From the NCBI GenBank assembly GCA_030998225.1, contig JAPYXD010000608.1:3502501-3566500 (forward strand): a stretch of 64,000 nucleotides of DNA, given 5' to 3'. Under the pieces are notes generated by a model. It searched no databases and was not told the origin of the DNA. It saw only the letters and a program-made list of their open reading frames with translations. Position 1 is the first letter of the stretch. Each line of letters opens with the position of its first letter. Below, in pieces: positions 35,891 to 46,373 of the stretch. Origin of the DNA: Diplolepis rosae. Its lineage: Eukaryota > Arthropoda > Insecta > Hymenoptera > Diplolepididae. The position numbers and the translations under genes are program-made.

Positions 35891-38800
35891 TATGTGGTCT
35901 GCCGTTATTGTGATGGAAGATGAGCAGCTTAAAATAAACAATACCTTTGAAATCCCACCAAACACTCAGAATAACCTTCTTTTGATGAATACCGGCTTTT
36001 GATGTATATTGTGCAGAATCATCTCGCTTTCTCCATGATCTTTTTCGCACGATGTTTTCATAAACAACCCATTTTTCATCGTCCGTTATGATCCGCTTTG
36101 AAAATGGATCGGTTTCGTTACATTTCAGCAGTGAATCGGAAATGGAAATTCATTTGGTGAGTTGAATTTTGTTCAATATCTCTCGTGTCGTACTGCGCCG
36201 GTTATTTTCTATCATTGCCTTTATTTTGTCACCGACAACTTTAGTTGGGCGTCCAAAGCGTGGTGCATCTTTGAGGTCAAAATCTTTGGAACGAAAACTA
36301 GCAAACCAATTCTGGCACTGGCGTTCTATGAATGATTTTTTACCATAAACATCATACAACTTTTTCCGAGCTTGCACTGCGTTTTTACCTATTTGGAAGC
36401 AATAGAGTAAAATGTGACGAAAATGACCGTCTGAAATCTCTATTTCAAATCAATTCATAACAATAAATAAACAACAAAACATGAAACATTTTTTTTCTGA
36501 ATAATCTATGAAACGTCACCTGTCAAATACCATATACGGTCTGAAGTTTGCAATGGAGAAGAACGACTTCGAACAACTAAAGTCATCTAACGGAAAAAAG
36601 CGAAATGACTTTGTTGCTAATCTAATATAATAGTTCCAGAAAAAAATCATGTACTATTAAGGGGGTATTCGAGTCTAGAGTTACAAATTTTGGGTGTTTT
36701 TTTAATTCTATAAAAAAAAAACTAAAAATATTTTTACCAACCATTTTTTTATGAGATATTTATTAATATTTTAACAATACAAAAAAAATTAAAAATTAAA
36801 AAAATTTGAAAATTGACAAAGTTACAGGCTAGTGAAGTGGCGGGGGTGAAAAAAAGGGTGCGTCCATATTGACACGATTCCAACCCTTCTGGTGATCTGA
36901 AAAAAAAAATAAAGTAGATTCTTAATGAGTAAGAATATCGCAATCGCCTGAACTAGGGATAAAAACAAAAAAAAAATTTTACAAAATGGCGACTGTTTGA
37001 AAAAAAAGTTTGTTTTTGCCCTGTTTTTTATAAAGTTTAAAATTTTTTAAAAATAGTAAAAATCAAAATTTTCACATAATCCTACTTCGAACGATAGAGG
37101 GATATATAAAGAAGGTCCACGCCAAATTTCAAGTTAATCGGTTGATAAGAACACAATCAAGCTCGCTGTGTCGGTGTGTCCCCACTTCCTCGTTTCAATT
37201 TCACGCTTTCGTCTGTTGAGCCAAGATCGAAAATTATGTTTCTGTCGACTTCGTGTCAAAGTGGCGCGAAGCAGACGACTAATTTAAAATCTACAAATAT
37301 ATCATTTAAGATATTATCTTTCTTTCCTGGATATTTTTGACAACATTCACTTTGAATGAATATCTAAACATTTTATTTTGAATTTTAGGATAATTTAAAG
37401 ACGTAAAAAATGATTTTCTATTGAAATTTAAACTCAATAAATTTTCAAAGTTTCAAAACGAAAATCAATTTCTATATTTGTTAGCTATGCAAATCAAATA
37501 ATTCAATTACAAAATTATGTAAAGAATATTATATATTGAGGAATAATAAAATGTGATATTGGAGTTTGAAAAATAAAATATTAATATAATTAAGTAATAC
37601 ATCAATTATATCTAATTATACAATCGAAATTATACAGTAGAGTTTCTTCTCTGGTATAAGGCAACATTGAAGAAAATTTCATTCAAATAAAATACTCAGA
37701 AAACTAATACGTAATATTATTCACATATGAATTTCATTATAAAACTGTGAATAAAAGGTTTCAGTATTCAAAAAAACCAAAATTACATCTAAATTTGCAT
37801 ACGAAATTACATTTCACGATTTCTCTTATAAAAAATACAAATATAAAATATTTATTTCGAATAAAATAGTTTTTAAAAAATTTTATAGTACGTGAATCAA
37901 CTATATCAATTAAAAAATTAAGTGGAAAATATTTTATTTAAAAAATAAGAAATAAGAAATTAAGGTTAAAAATCTACATCCCTAATTACATGGTGATAGT
38001 AGGTATTAATGGTCTTATTTTACGTTTTAGTGGCTTATATGCCTAGACTTTTTAATGAAAAAAAGCAATGCTTTACACATAGGCAAAATTTTCTAATTGA
38101 TGCAGTTGATCAACTTTATAAAACCGAAACATGTTTTAATTAATATATTGATTCAAATTTGCAAATATTTATTGACTTAAAATTTTACTGAGAATTTTCC
38201 AAGAATTTCACATAATTTCAAAAATGTTTATAAATATTAGGCGAATGTTTTTCAGATATCAATAAAATTCCATAGTCAATAAATGTTTAAAATTTCAAGT
38301 TAAGGTAGGTATTGATTGGAAATTTAGTCGCTTTGTTAGTTCACTATTTTAATCATAAAATTCTTTATTTTTGTAGATTTTTCAATTTTTTAATTAAAAA
38401 TCTATGCATAGGCCACAGAAACGTGAGGTGAAAATTTTGAATCATCAGCTACAATAAAACAGAAATTTTAATTCTATTGTGGTAGGGCCCAAGTTGTTTT
38501 GCCCTGTCAGTAATCAGGTGCTGATCCACTTTTTCAAAAATTCGCAATAAGACAAAAGCGAAAAATAATAGTTCTAATTATATAATGTATAACATTGTAT
38601 GCAAGATTGTAGCCAATTCTGAAAAATATTTCTCTGAATGCAATGTATAAATAATCACTTTTCAGAAATTTGGGCAAACATGTCATTCTAATTATATAAT
38701 GTCCGTAAATTAATAGTATTTATTAACGATCTTATTAGAATGGTGAAGGTAATTGGCTGATACGCAGCATATGCGAATTCAAACCTCTGCACTTCCAAAA

Positions 38801-39254
38801 ATTATTTTAATTGAATTTATCTATCATGTTTAATATCCTGGTAAAGGACATATTAGCATCCATTTACAAGTGACCAAAGGTGTATTTCTTTTTATGTGCC
38901 TTGAGTTATGTGATAGGCAAGGGGACTCACTTTAATTAGGCATACCAAATATATTTTCTTCTATTTTTTCGCTTTTGTCTTATTGCAAATTTTTGAAAAA
39001 GTGGATTAGGCCTACAGGGGAAACCACTTTTAAAAAACGCGCCTGCAACTCTATCTCCTCGGTGGCGTGAAAAGGAGTTTAATAGAAATTCATATTAATT
39101 AAGGCTCTCACTAGTTTTTCCTATCAGCACCTGATTACTGACAGGGCAAAATAGCTAGGGCCCTACCACAATCGAATTAAAATTTCTGTTGCCTAGAAAT
39201 TGAAAAATCTTCGAAAATGAAGAATGTTCTGATTAAAATAGTCAACTAACAAAT

Positions 39255-40124
39255 CCCCCATAGCACAATACCTTCCCTGAACGTTCTATGAACGTTCCCA
39301 TGGAATGTCCGGAAGGTTCCATTGGAACGTTCAAGGAACGTTCCTGGAACTAAGAAAATGTCCGGGTTTTTTGAACGTTCCAAAGCAATGCTCTCTGAAT
39401 GTTCCTGTGGAACGTTCCTGGAACATTCCATAGGAATGTTAAGAGAGCATTTGTATCGAACGTTCATAGAAATTTTCGCGGGAACATTCAAGGAACATTC
39501 GCAGAGAACGTTTTGGAACATTCCGCGGGAACATTTAGGGAACATTTTTTGAGAATGTTCCTGGAACTATTTGCTACAGCATTCAGGAAACTTTCCTTAT
39601 AGATAATCCTGCAGCTCCAAACATACTAATGTAGGGAATGTTTTTTATAAATAATTTTGGACATTAATTTATAGGTAAAATGAAAACAATTAATTACAGA
39701 TATTAGTATTTGAATTATATTTTTTTAAATACTTTAAGTACAAAGAAGAAGACGCTATAACATTCTCAAAAAATGTTCCCTAAATGTTCCCGCGGAATGT
39801 TCCAAAACGTTCTCTGCGAATGTTCCTTGAATGTTCCTGCGAAAATTTCTATGAACGTTCGATACAAATGCTCTCTGAACGTTCCTATGGAAGGTTCCAG
39901 GAACGTTCCTTTTGAATATTCTCTAAATATTGCTGCGGAACGCTCTCTCAATATTCCTTTTGAACGTTCCTGGAACGTTCCACAGGAACATTCAGAGAGC
40001 ATTGCTTTGGAACGTTAAAAAAATCCGGACATTTTCTTAGTTCTAGGAACGTTCCAATGGAACCTTCCGAACATTCCATGGGAACGTTCATAACACGTTC
40101 AGGGAAGGTATTGTGCTATGGGGG
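39255..40124. mobile_element. Foldback element of reiterated GAACGTTC motifs
   Basis: The ends CCCCCATAGCACAATACCTT and the mirror AAGGTATTGTGCTATGGGGG bound 870 bp. Both ~350-bp arms consist of tens of GGAACGTTCC, GGAACATTCC and GAATGTTCC variants; the middle (39600-39770) is AT-rich. It interrupts the right arm of the large palindrome, because sequence on either side (GACTAACAAAT / AAGCTACTAAA) is contiguous in the left arm. The open frames in it (39246-40018, both strands) exist because the motif contains no stop in several frames. Confidence 0.9.
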
Positions 40125-40261
40125 AAGCTACTAAATTTCCAATCAATACCTTAACTTGAAATTTTAAACATTTATTGACTATGGAATTTTATTGATATCT
40201 GAAAAACATTCGCCTAATATAAACATTTTTCAGATTATGTGAAATTCTTGGAAATGTACTG

Positions 40262-40299
<38 letters not shown>
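40262..40299. repeat. (TA)n microsatellite
   Basis: An uninterrupted run of about 17-18 TA units lies inside the right arm of the large palindrome. The corresponding place in the left arm lacks it. Confidence 0.9.
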
Positions 40300-40302
<3 letters not shown>

Positions 40303-41759
40303 TTTCTTAATATTATATGGAGCTCAACTGAATTTTCAAAAAATGTATATTAAAAACTACCAAACTGTAACAGAACTTTTATACAATTATCATAAAATTG
40401 CGTCACTGTAACTGAGTTTCAGTTGCATGTGGATGAATTTTCAGCTGCATGTAAGTGCATTGAACTTCAGTTACCAAAACGTAGAATTATTTCTATTACA
40501 AGTATCAGTATTTCCAGGGAAAGATATACAGAATATTCAACACTTTGGAACTGAAGTTTTAAAAAAAAACAATTAATAACAACAACATCGTCTAGAATTT
40601 TTACATACTATCACCATGTAATTAGGAATGTAGATTTTCAACCTTAATTTCTTATTTCTTATTTTTTTTAAATAAAATATTTTCCACTTAATTTTTTAAT
40701 TGATATAGTTGATTCACGTGCTATAAAAATTTTTAAAAACTATTTTATTCGAAATAAATATTTTATATTTGTATTTTTTATAAGAGAAATCGTGAAATTT
40801 AATTTCGTATGCAAATTTAAATGTAATTTTGGTTTTTTTGAATACTGAAACCTTTTATTCACAGTTTTATAATGAAATTCATATGTGAATAATATTACGT
40901 ATTAGTTTTCTGAGTATTTTATTTGAATGAAATTTTCTTCAATGTTGCCTTATACCAGAGAAGAAACTCTACTGTATAATTTCGATTGTATAATTAGATA
41001 TAATTGATGTATTACTTAATTATATTAATATTTTATTTTTCAAACTCCAATATCACATTTTATTATTCCTCAATATATAATATTCTTTACATAATTTTGT
41101 AATTGAATTATTTGATTTGCATTGCTAACAAATATAGAAATTGATTTTCGTTTTGAAACTTTGAAAATTTATTGAGTTTAAATTTCAATAGAAAATCATT
41201 TTTTACGTCTTTAAATTATCCTAAAATTCAAAATAAAATGTTTAGATATTCATTCAAAGTGAAAGTTTTCAAAAATATCCAGGAAAGGAGGGTAATATCT
41301 TAAATGATATATTTGTAGATTTTAAATTTGTCGTCTGCTTCGCGTCACTTTGACACGAAGTCGACAGAAACATAATTTTCGATCTTGGCTCAACAGACGA
41401 AAGCGTGAAATCGAAGCGAGGAAGTGGGGACACACCGACACGGCGCGCTTGATTGTGTGTGCTCTCGCATGGGAGCGTGGTGGGGGCCGCCAGCTCCCAC
41501 GATCTGGGATCACTGCGCTGCATCACTAAAATAGTTATAACTCCGTAAATAATTTAAATTTTTTAAATTCCTTTGGAGGAAATATTCTTAAAGGTCTATT
41601 CTTTAAAAATATGGGGAAAAATCGATTTTTTCAAAATTCTAGACAAGAATATCGCCTTAAGACGGTGTTTATACTTTTCATATTCTGGATTCATCACAAA
41701 AATAATTTAATTATGCAACAAATTTTCAAGATATATTCATTTTCTTTGAAAATATAAAG

Positions 41760-42087
41760 GCCCTGCTTTGAAAAACCGTTAGAATCATGGTTGGGACCGG
41801 GTAAAACGCCATTTAGAATCATGGTTTGGATCGGGTAAAACGCCATTTAGAACCTGGGTAGGTTCCCATCATAAGCTCTGGCACTTTATACGGACCTACC
41901 TGGGTTCTATCGGGAAATTATAACATAATTTTGGAATCCTATCCGGGTCTAAGCAAGTTCTGCATGGGTAATTGGTACTCAAATTATATAATTTTCATTG
42001 GAAAGCCGGACCTAACAGGGTATACCTGGCTACGGTCCGTGATTCGTATATGAAAATTATTCTTCTAACGGTTTTTTCAAGCAGGGC
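41760..42087. mobile_element. Small TIR element, 328 bp
   Basis: GCCCTGCTTTGAAAAACCG at the left is mirrored by CGGTTTTTTCAAGCAGGGC at the right, with TTAGAA/TTCTAA continuing inward. The left third has two copies of 'agaatcatggtttggatcgggtaaaacgccattt'. The right half (about 41918-42066) recurs inverted at 58905-59066. The target duplication is not clear. Confidence 0.75.
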
Positions 42088-42625
42088 GCGTTAAGAAGTT
42101 TATAAGTCTAAAAGTTCAATCGAGAACAACGAATGCAAATCTCTAAATTGAATTCAAAGTAATACTTTAAATTTATAAACAATTGCCGTTTTTTAAACGT
42201 CTATAACTATATATCTGAATAAGAAATTATAAGAGTATAAACACTGCGATAAAAATATACTCTCTTTCTCAGTTGAATACTTTCTCCTGGATCACACTTT
42301 ATTACTGTGGTAGAAAATCAGAACCGCTTATCTCGATCGTTCATGATTTCGAAATAATTGCATTCTTATATTCTTTTACTTTTGAGAAATTAAAGAGATG
42401 ATTATCAATCATACATTCAGGCATAGAGCTAAATGAACTTTTAATAGAAGTTAACCAAGTTTACAAAAAGAGAAATGAAATTCAATAGTGAATTTAAATA
42501 GCTGAATAGTTAGAATGTAAATTAATAGGTAAATTTCTAGTTAAAATCTGATTCTACCTGGATTTTAACAAAGAAACAAGGATTAAGTAGTCCTGCCTTT
42601 TCACCACAGATTTGATCTATAAATA
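42088..42625. other. Non-coding
   Basis: No gene or element boundary recognised. Confidence 0.4.
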
Positions 42626-43005
42626 TTAATTAAATTCCTCTTGCCTCTCCGAATTATTATTTTCAAATTCTTCGTCCCTACGGTCAGCATCAGAACCAGA
42701 CACCATTTCTTCCAACGCAGATATTATACTTTGTATATTTTCTTCTATCTTTTCACCTTCCTCCGTTTCATCAATTATTTTCGAAAGAGATTTCCTTCGC
42801 GAATTGCGAAATCTCTTGTTTCATATATGTACAAGTTATAGAATACTAGCAATGATATTAAAACCAATGACAAAATACTTACAATATAGAGTATTTAAGA
42901 CTCTAGTGTCACCGAGTTGTTCGGTGTTTGTGCCCTTATCCCAAATAAAGTGACATACCAATTTATCAGTCATTATTTCTTTCAACCCACAATTGAGAAA
43001 TTCTT
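42626..43005 (-). pseudogene. Possible DUF4806-like gene remnant, two exons
   Basis: The minus-strand exon at 43005-42890 encodes LKEFLNCGLKEIMTDKLVC, HFIWDKGTNTEQLG and DTRVLNTLY. The order 'i...LteimTd.l...f.W.G......lgd.....' resembles the C-terminal DUF4806 domain common in Hymenoptera (recognition by memory). It ends at a good donor, ATATT|GTAAGT. Some 70 bp further, 42820-42626 holds a 64-codon open frame (KRFRNSRRKSLSKIIDETEE... acidic... NSERQEEFN, then TAA) that looks coding. No simple acceptor joins the two in phase, so either decay has occurred or the exons are unrelated. The upstream part is cut by the MITE at 43010. Confidence 0.35.
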
Positions 43006-43009
43006 TTAA

Positions 43010-43347
43010 CCCTTTGAAACATACATTTTTGTAATTATCCAATGATCGTGAAAATGTGTACTCGGGGGTTTTCGAGGTCGCTTATTACGAATCTGATGTC
43101 AGGTTGTCAAAATTAAAGATGGCGGATCCAATATGGCGGATGCCGAAAGTAAATTTTCAAGAAAATAAAAAATATAAATCTAATATTATTATCAATTCTG
43201 CTAATTTGACTGTATATTTATGTTATTTCATCACTTAAGTATCTGAAAAAAGCAAAAAACCAGATCTAAAAACATTAAAAAGTATTCGAATAGCAAAAAT
43301 AAAAAAAATTGAGGTGGTAACGTGGGTTACCACTATGCTTCAAAGGG
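43010..43347. mobile_element. piggyBac-type MITE, 338 bp
   Basis: TTAA at 43006-43009 and 43348-43351 flanks the ends CCCTTTGAAACATA and TATGCTTCAAAGGG (inverted, one mismatch). CCCTTTG-type ends after TTAA are typical of piggyBac elements. The interior contains GATGGCGGATCCAATATGG, also found inverted at about 28325. Non-coding. Confidence 0.88.
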
Positions 43348-43353
43348 TTAACT

Positions 43354-44309
43354 TGGTGCCACCCAAGTGAAACAAGTTATCTTAGCAAGATTTAAAAAAT
43401 ATATACATTTATCAGACTTACATTAATTGTTTCTCGACGAATCTTCGGGAGCTCATTGGTAACATCATGTTAGACACCTAGTCGATATAGTTTTCAGAAT
43501 TATTAGTCTTGGGATAAGGTAACTTTATCTATGATAGAGAAGTTTGAGACGTCTCAAACCTAAACTTGTGACGATTTGTGAGACGAAATATTAGGAAGAA
43601 AATTCTTTAACGATTCGGAAATTCATCACTAGATTAGGTAACGAAAGAAGGCAGTAGAATCAATAAACAATACCTCTATATACCGAAGGACTTTTGTACC
43701 TCAGTTCGGGATGAAATTTACATGCAGAAAACCCTCGGGACAGAACAAAATTTTATAATTTCGAGGTTAAAAAAAAAATGCTCTCATATTTCAACCCTAC
43801 ATGTGGGAAGTCCGCGAAGACTGCATATATACATATATGCTATAAGACGAATCGTCCCAAATTCTTGTCGGCCAGCTCGAAATCGGGCCCCAAAGCAGGT
43901 AGTAGATCAACACAATAGAGGCAATAAACCGTTTGTGCGTCTTACTCCTGATTCGGAATTGATATTATCCTTCATAAACCCATGAGATTGAATGCCATGT
44001 ATTTTTCTTCGCAAAACACATCGTATGAGTGTAATGCATGATATGAGAACGCGAATTATGGAATGCCCGTAAAGTGACAATATTTTTAATAAAAAAATAA
44101 TCTTAAGTATTCAATAGAAATAAAACACACCATTCTGGGAAAGTGATTCAGTAGAAAGTTAATAAAATTTTTTATATTGTAATTGTACTTTTATGAGCAA
44201 TTATTCTCAATTAATGCACAAATTTGTCATAAATACAAAGAAAGAACCATACGAAGAAAATAAATGACAAAGCAAACTTTCAAAGCCCTAATCGATAGGG
44301 AAAACCTTT
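43354..44309. other. Non-coding
   Basis: No recognised frame; the plus frame at 43722-43985 has no motif. Confidence 0.4.
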
Positions 44310-44570
44310 ATGAAGGTTTCCAATGCTAGAGTTGTCAGCATTATCGGGGAACTCTGTTATGTGCTTAATAACTCCCGTTATTCAGGAGGAATGGCGATAC
44401 CCTGCTGCCCGAATTGGGAACAGTCTTATAGCTTAACTGGATATTTGACAGATTTTTATCCCATTCCCTATGGAATCGATTTTCCATTCAGAAAATCTTT
44501 CAGGCTTACTTTTGACAAGGTTAAATTTGGTCTGATACCAATCCTGAACGAAAATTGTATTTGATTGAAT

Positions 44571-44868
44571 TCACTCTTGGATCGTTTCTTCAATTACCTT
44601 TTTCCAGTCATTCAGGTCTATGTTGACATTGAACATATGGGACAGTGCGTCAGGAGCCTCATTTATGATTCCTCGTCGATGCTCAACTGTAATTTTATGC
44701 TGGCAAAGGTAAATTGCCCTACTAGCAAGGCGACTAATGGTATTTTTCAAATCATGAAGCAATTTTAATGTTTGGCGATCGGTAAGGACCTTAAATAGCA
44801 TACCTTACAAATAGCATTTCAGTTTTTCGACGGACGGATAAAGGGTTGCCCAGAGATTGAAACGTATA
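44571..44868 (-). pseudogene. Gypsy RNase H segment
   Basis: MLFKVLTDRQTLKLLHDLKN, TISRLASRAIYLCQHKITVE and HRRGIINEAPDALSHMF match the end of the Ty3/gypsy RNase H domain ('f.v.TDh.sL..l......gRlarw...L....f.i.yr.G..n..aDaLSR'). The Asp of LTDRQ and the Asp of PDALS are kept. The upstream part (44868-44800) is frameshifted (FQSLGNPLSVRRKTEMLF) and then cut by the TA MITE. Confidence 0.85.
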
Positions 44869-45159
44869 CACGGAGAGAAGTTTAGTAGAACCGTAGCGCT
44901 AGCGGTGGGAAAGCCGCTCGTCTTTGGTTTAGTGTAACTTCTACTCTAAAATTGGGGCACTGGTTACCCCAAACTGACGAAAAGCTTGCGAGAGAACGGC
45001 TGGCCCAAGTATTTCTCGTAACGGCTCGCCTAGTTTGGGGTAATGGTTCCCCCAAATTGGCAGAGCTGTTCAACCAAACAGAGGTCGCGCAGCTCTCCGT
45101 GTGCTTAGCGCATCAGTTCTACGTGTTGGGCGAGCGGATTCACCAAACTTTTCTCCGTG
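44869..45159. mobile_element. TA-flanked MITE in the gypsy pol region, 291 bp
   Basis: CACGGAGAGAAGTTT (left) and AAACTTTTCTCCGTG (right) are inverted with one mismatch and bordered by TA at 44867-44868 and 45160-45161. Removing it rejoins the pol sequence (ALSRLLDY on one side, FQSLGNPL on the other). Inside, arms such as GGTTACCCCAAACTGACGA and its partner GGGTAATGGTTCCCCCAAA suggest partial internal pairing. Non-coding. Confidence 0.9.
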
Positions 45160-45167
45160 TAGTCGAG

Positions 45168-45409
45168 GAGCCTTGACAAAGCTTCATTTTTCAAATGCCT
45201 ATGGTACCAATTTACACAACCATTAAACTGTCACATTCGAGTCCGATCCTTTGAGATTGGAAAGTCATTTATCAAATGAATTGTCTCGGGATTTGGTCTC
45301 ATGCCGAATTCGTCGACGAGGTACCCGAAAAATTTGACTTCTTTGCAGGTGAAGCTACTCTACTCGCAGTTCAACATCAGGGTAGCTTCCCTAAATACTT
45401 CAAACAATT
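45168..45409 (-). pseudogene. Gypsy RT C-terminal segment
   Basis: LFEVFREATLMLNCE, a stop, FTCKEVKFFGYLVDEFGMRP and NPETIHLINDFPISKDRT give the gypsy RT thumb region ('ae..l....kC.f....v.fLG..v...G...dp.ki..i..fP.p'). The LFEVF codons are duplicated on the far side of the tRNA-like array as its target-site duplication. Confidence 0.85.
45393..45409. repeat. Target-site duplication, left copy (17 bp)
   Basis: AAATACTTCAAACAATT, identical to 46414-46430. On the minus strand both copies encode the gypsy LFEVF residues, so the gypsy sequence was the target. Seventeen bases is typical of LINE-machinery (target-primed) insertion. Confidence 0.85.
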
Positions 45410-45602
45410 TCAAATTAATTAGTTGAGTTTGAAATTTTTGTCACTGCCTACATTCTCGGATGATCCGTCTTCTCTTTTCTGATAGGATACGTTGTCGACA
45501 GGTGTCCTCGTAGACAATTTCAAACTCTTATATCGCAAATAATGCAAATAAATTCAATATTTAAAGAATTTGAAAATCTTTCTGTGGAAAAAATGACGCT
45601 TT

Positions 45603-45674
45603 CGACTGCGCTGGGATTCGAGCCCAGGTCTTTCGATTGCCGGTCGACTGCTCTAACCACTGAGCTACACAGGC
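45603..45674 (-). tRNA. tRNA-like unit 1, Ala(GGC)-type, probably pseudo
   Basis: It folds as a cloverleaf: acceptor GCCTGTG/CGCAGTC (one mismatch, one G-T), D-stem GCTC/GAGC, anticodon stem with four of five pairs, loop CCGGCAA giving anticodon GGC, and a perfect T-stem CTGGG/CCCAG. A box TAGCTCAGTGG and B box GGCTCGAATCC are near consensus. Position 33 is C rather than the near-universal U, and the T-loop begins with C, so a working tRNA is unlikely. The frames through it (LGFEPRSFDCRST...) are spurious. Confidence 0.5.
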
Positions 45675-45961
45675 GTCCGACATCTCCTTCTCCACAGGAA
45701 GATCTCCTCCACAGAAAGATTTTCAAATTCTTTAAATATTGAATTTATTTGCATTATTTGCGATATAAGAGTTTGAAATTGTCTACGAGGACACCTGTCG
45801 ACAACGTATCCTATCTGATACGCGACTAGTGATCCTCCGATAATGTAGGCAGTGACAAAAATTTCAAACTCAACTAATTAATTTGAAATCATTTTACAGC
45901 CGCAAGGCTGAGCCACTAGGCGATATAAGGAGATCTTCCTGTGGAGAAGGAGATGTCGGAC

Positions 45962-46033
45962 GCCTGTGTAGCTCAGTGGTTAGAGCAGTCGACCGGCAAT
46001 CGAAAGACCTGGGCTCGAATCCCAGCGCAGTCG
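45962..46033 (+). tRNA. tRNA-like unit 2, Ala(GGC)-type, probably pseudo
   Basis: Identical in its 72-nt core to unit 1 but on the plus strand, with the same C33 and the same A/B boxes. It is preceded by GTGGAGAAGGAGATGTCGGAC and followed by GAAAGCGTCATTTTTTCC, where the T-run could serve as a Pol III terminator. Confidence 0.5.
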
Positions 46034-46301
46034 AAAGCGTCATTTTTTCCACAGAAAGATTTTCAAATTCTTTAAATATTGAATTTATTTGCATTATTTG
46101 CGATATAAGAGTTTGAAATTGTCTACGAGGACACCTGTCGACAACGTATCCTATCTGATACGCGACTAGTGATCCTCCGATAATGTAGGCAGTGACAAAA
46201 ATTTCAAACTCAACTAATTAATTTGAAATCATTTTACAGCCGCATGGCTGAGCCACTAGGCGATATAAGGAGATCTTCCTGTGGAGAAGGAGATGTCGGA
46301 C

Positions 46302-46373
46302 GCCTGTGTAGCTCAGTGGTTAGAGCAGTCGACCGGCAATCGAAAGACCTGGGCTCGAATCCCAGCGCAGTCG
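46302..46373 (+). tRNA. tRNA-like unit 3, Ala(GGC)-type, probably pseudo
   Basis: A direct-repeat copy of unit 2, 340 bp downstream with identical core. Its 3' flank is truncated after TTTCAAATTCTTT, where the right 17-bp target duplication begins. Confidence 0.5.

Larger units (their letters stand above)
34640..36440 (-). pseudogene. Mellifera-type mariner transposase, disrupted
   Basis: N-terminal HTH: GHFRHILLYCFQIGKNAVQA, RKKLYDVYGKKSFIERQCQN, FDLKDAPRFGRPTKV and ENNRRSTTREILNKIQLTK (36430-36150). A deletion removes the linker, then SDSLLKCNETDPF and RIITDDEKWVVYE (first Asp motif, near 36080), YTSKAGIHQKKVILSVWWD and FHHNNGRPHT (near 35895). That second motif is normally HQDNARPHT, so the catalytic Asp is now Asn. 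The frame continues beyond the Tc1 insert at 34899 with MPYPPYSPDLTPFNYHLFHS (third motif) and FASKNQTFYESGIMKLTEKW to the stop near 34647. Disabled by deletion, substitution and insertion. Confidence 0.92.
34548..36625 (-). mobile_element. Mariner element C split by a Tc1 insertion
   Basis: The ends TTGGGTTGGCAACAAAGTCA (left) and a near mirror at 36601-36625 are bordered by TA at 34546-34547 and 36626-36627. The TTGGGTTGGCAAC end is characteristic of the mellifera-type mariners. The transposase lies on the minus strand and is interrupted by a 991-bp Tc1-type element at 34900-35890. Without that insert the mariner would be about 1.09 kb, shorter than intact copies. Confidence 0.92.
37151..41458. 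repeat. Large imperfect inverted repeat
   Basis: Left-arm landmarks, ACACAATCAAGC (37151), CCCCACTTCCTCG, TTTCTGTCGACTTCGTGTCA, GGTATAAGGCAACATTGAAG (37657), CTAATTACATGGTGATAGTA (37981) and CCCTGTCAGTAATCAGGTGC (38503), all recur as reverse complements in mirror order on the right (41458, 41425, 41375, 40965, 40620 and 39135). The arms meet near 38600-38950. The right arm carries extra insertions: the foldback at 39255-40124, about 105 bp at 39010-39115, and a (TA)n-containing segment near 40262-40600. Confidence 0.92.
36661..41656. mobile_element. Giant TTAA-flanked palindromic element, 5.0 kb
   Basis: TTAA at 36657-36660 and 41657-41660 brackets ends GGGGGTATTCGAGTCTAGA and, mirrored from the right, GGCGATATTCTTGTCTAGA (15 of 19 match). 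TTAA targets with a GG-rich end are the hallmark of piggyBac-type transposition. Instead of a transposase, the interior is a ~4.3-kb imperfect palindrome (37151-41458) with its own nested insert. I find no protein-coding frame of plausible quality. It is therefore a non-autonomous element, unusually long for that class. Confidence 0.8.

Noticed and set aside
39246..40018. Four overlapping Met-initiated frames of 67-99 codons (SECSCGTFLEH..., NVPxxxSxNV...)
   Set aside because: They are translations of the reiterated GAACGTTC motif, occur on both strands and mirror each other; no protein family is implied.
44310..44564. Plus-strand 84-codon frame as an independent gene
   Set aside because: It lies antisense to the expected integrase part of the gypsy-like element and has no motif.
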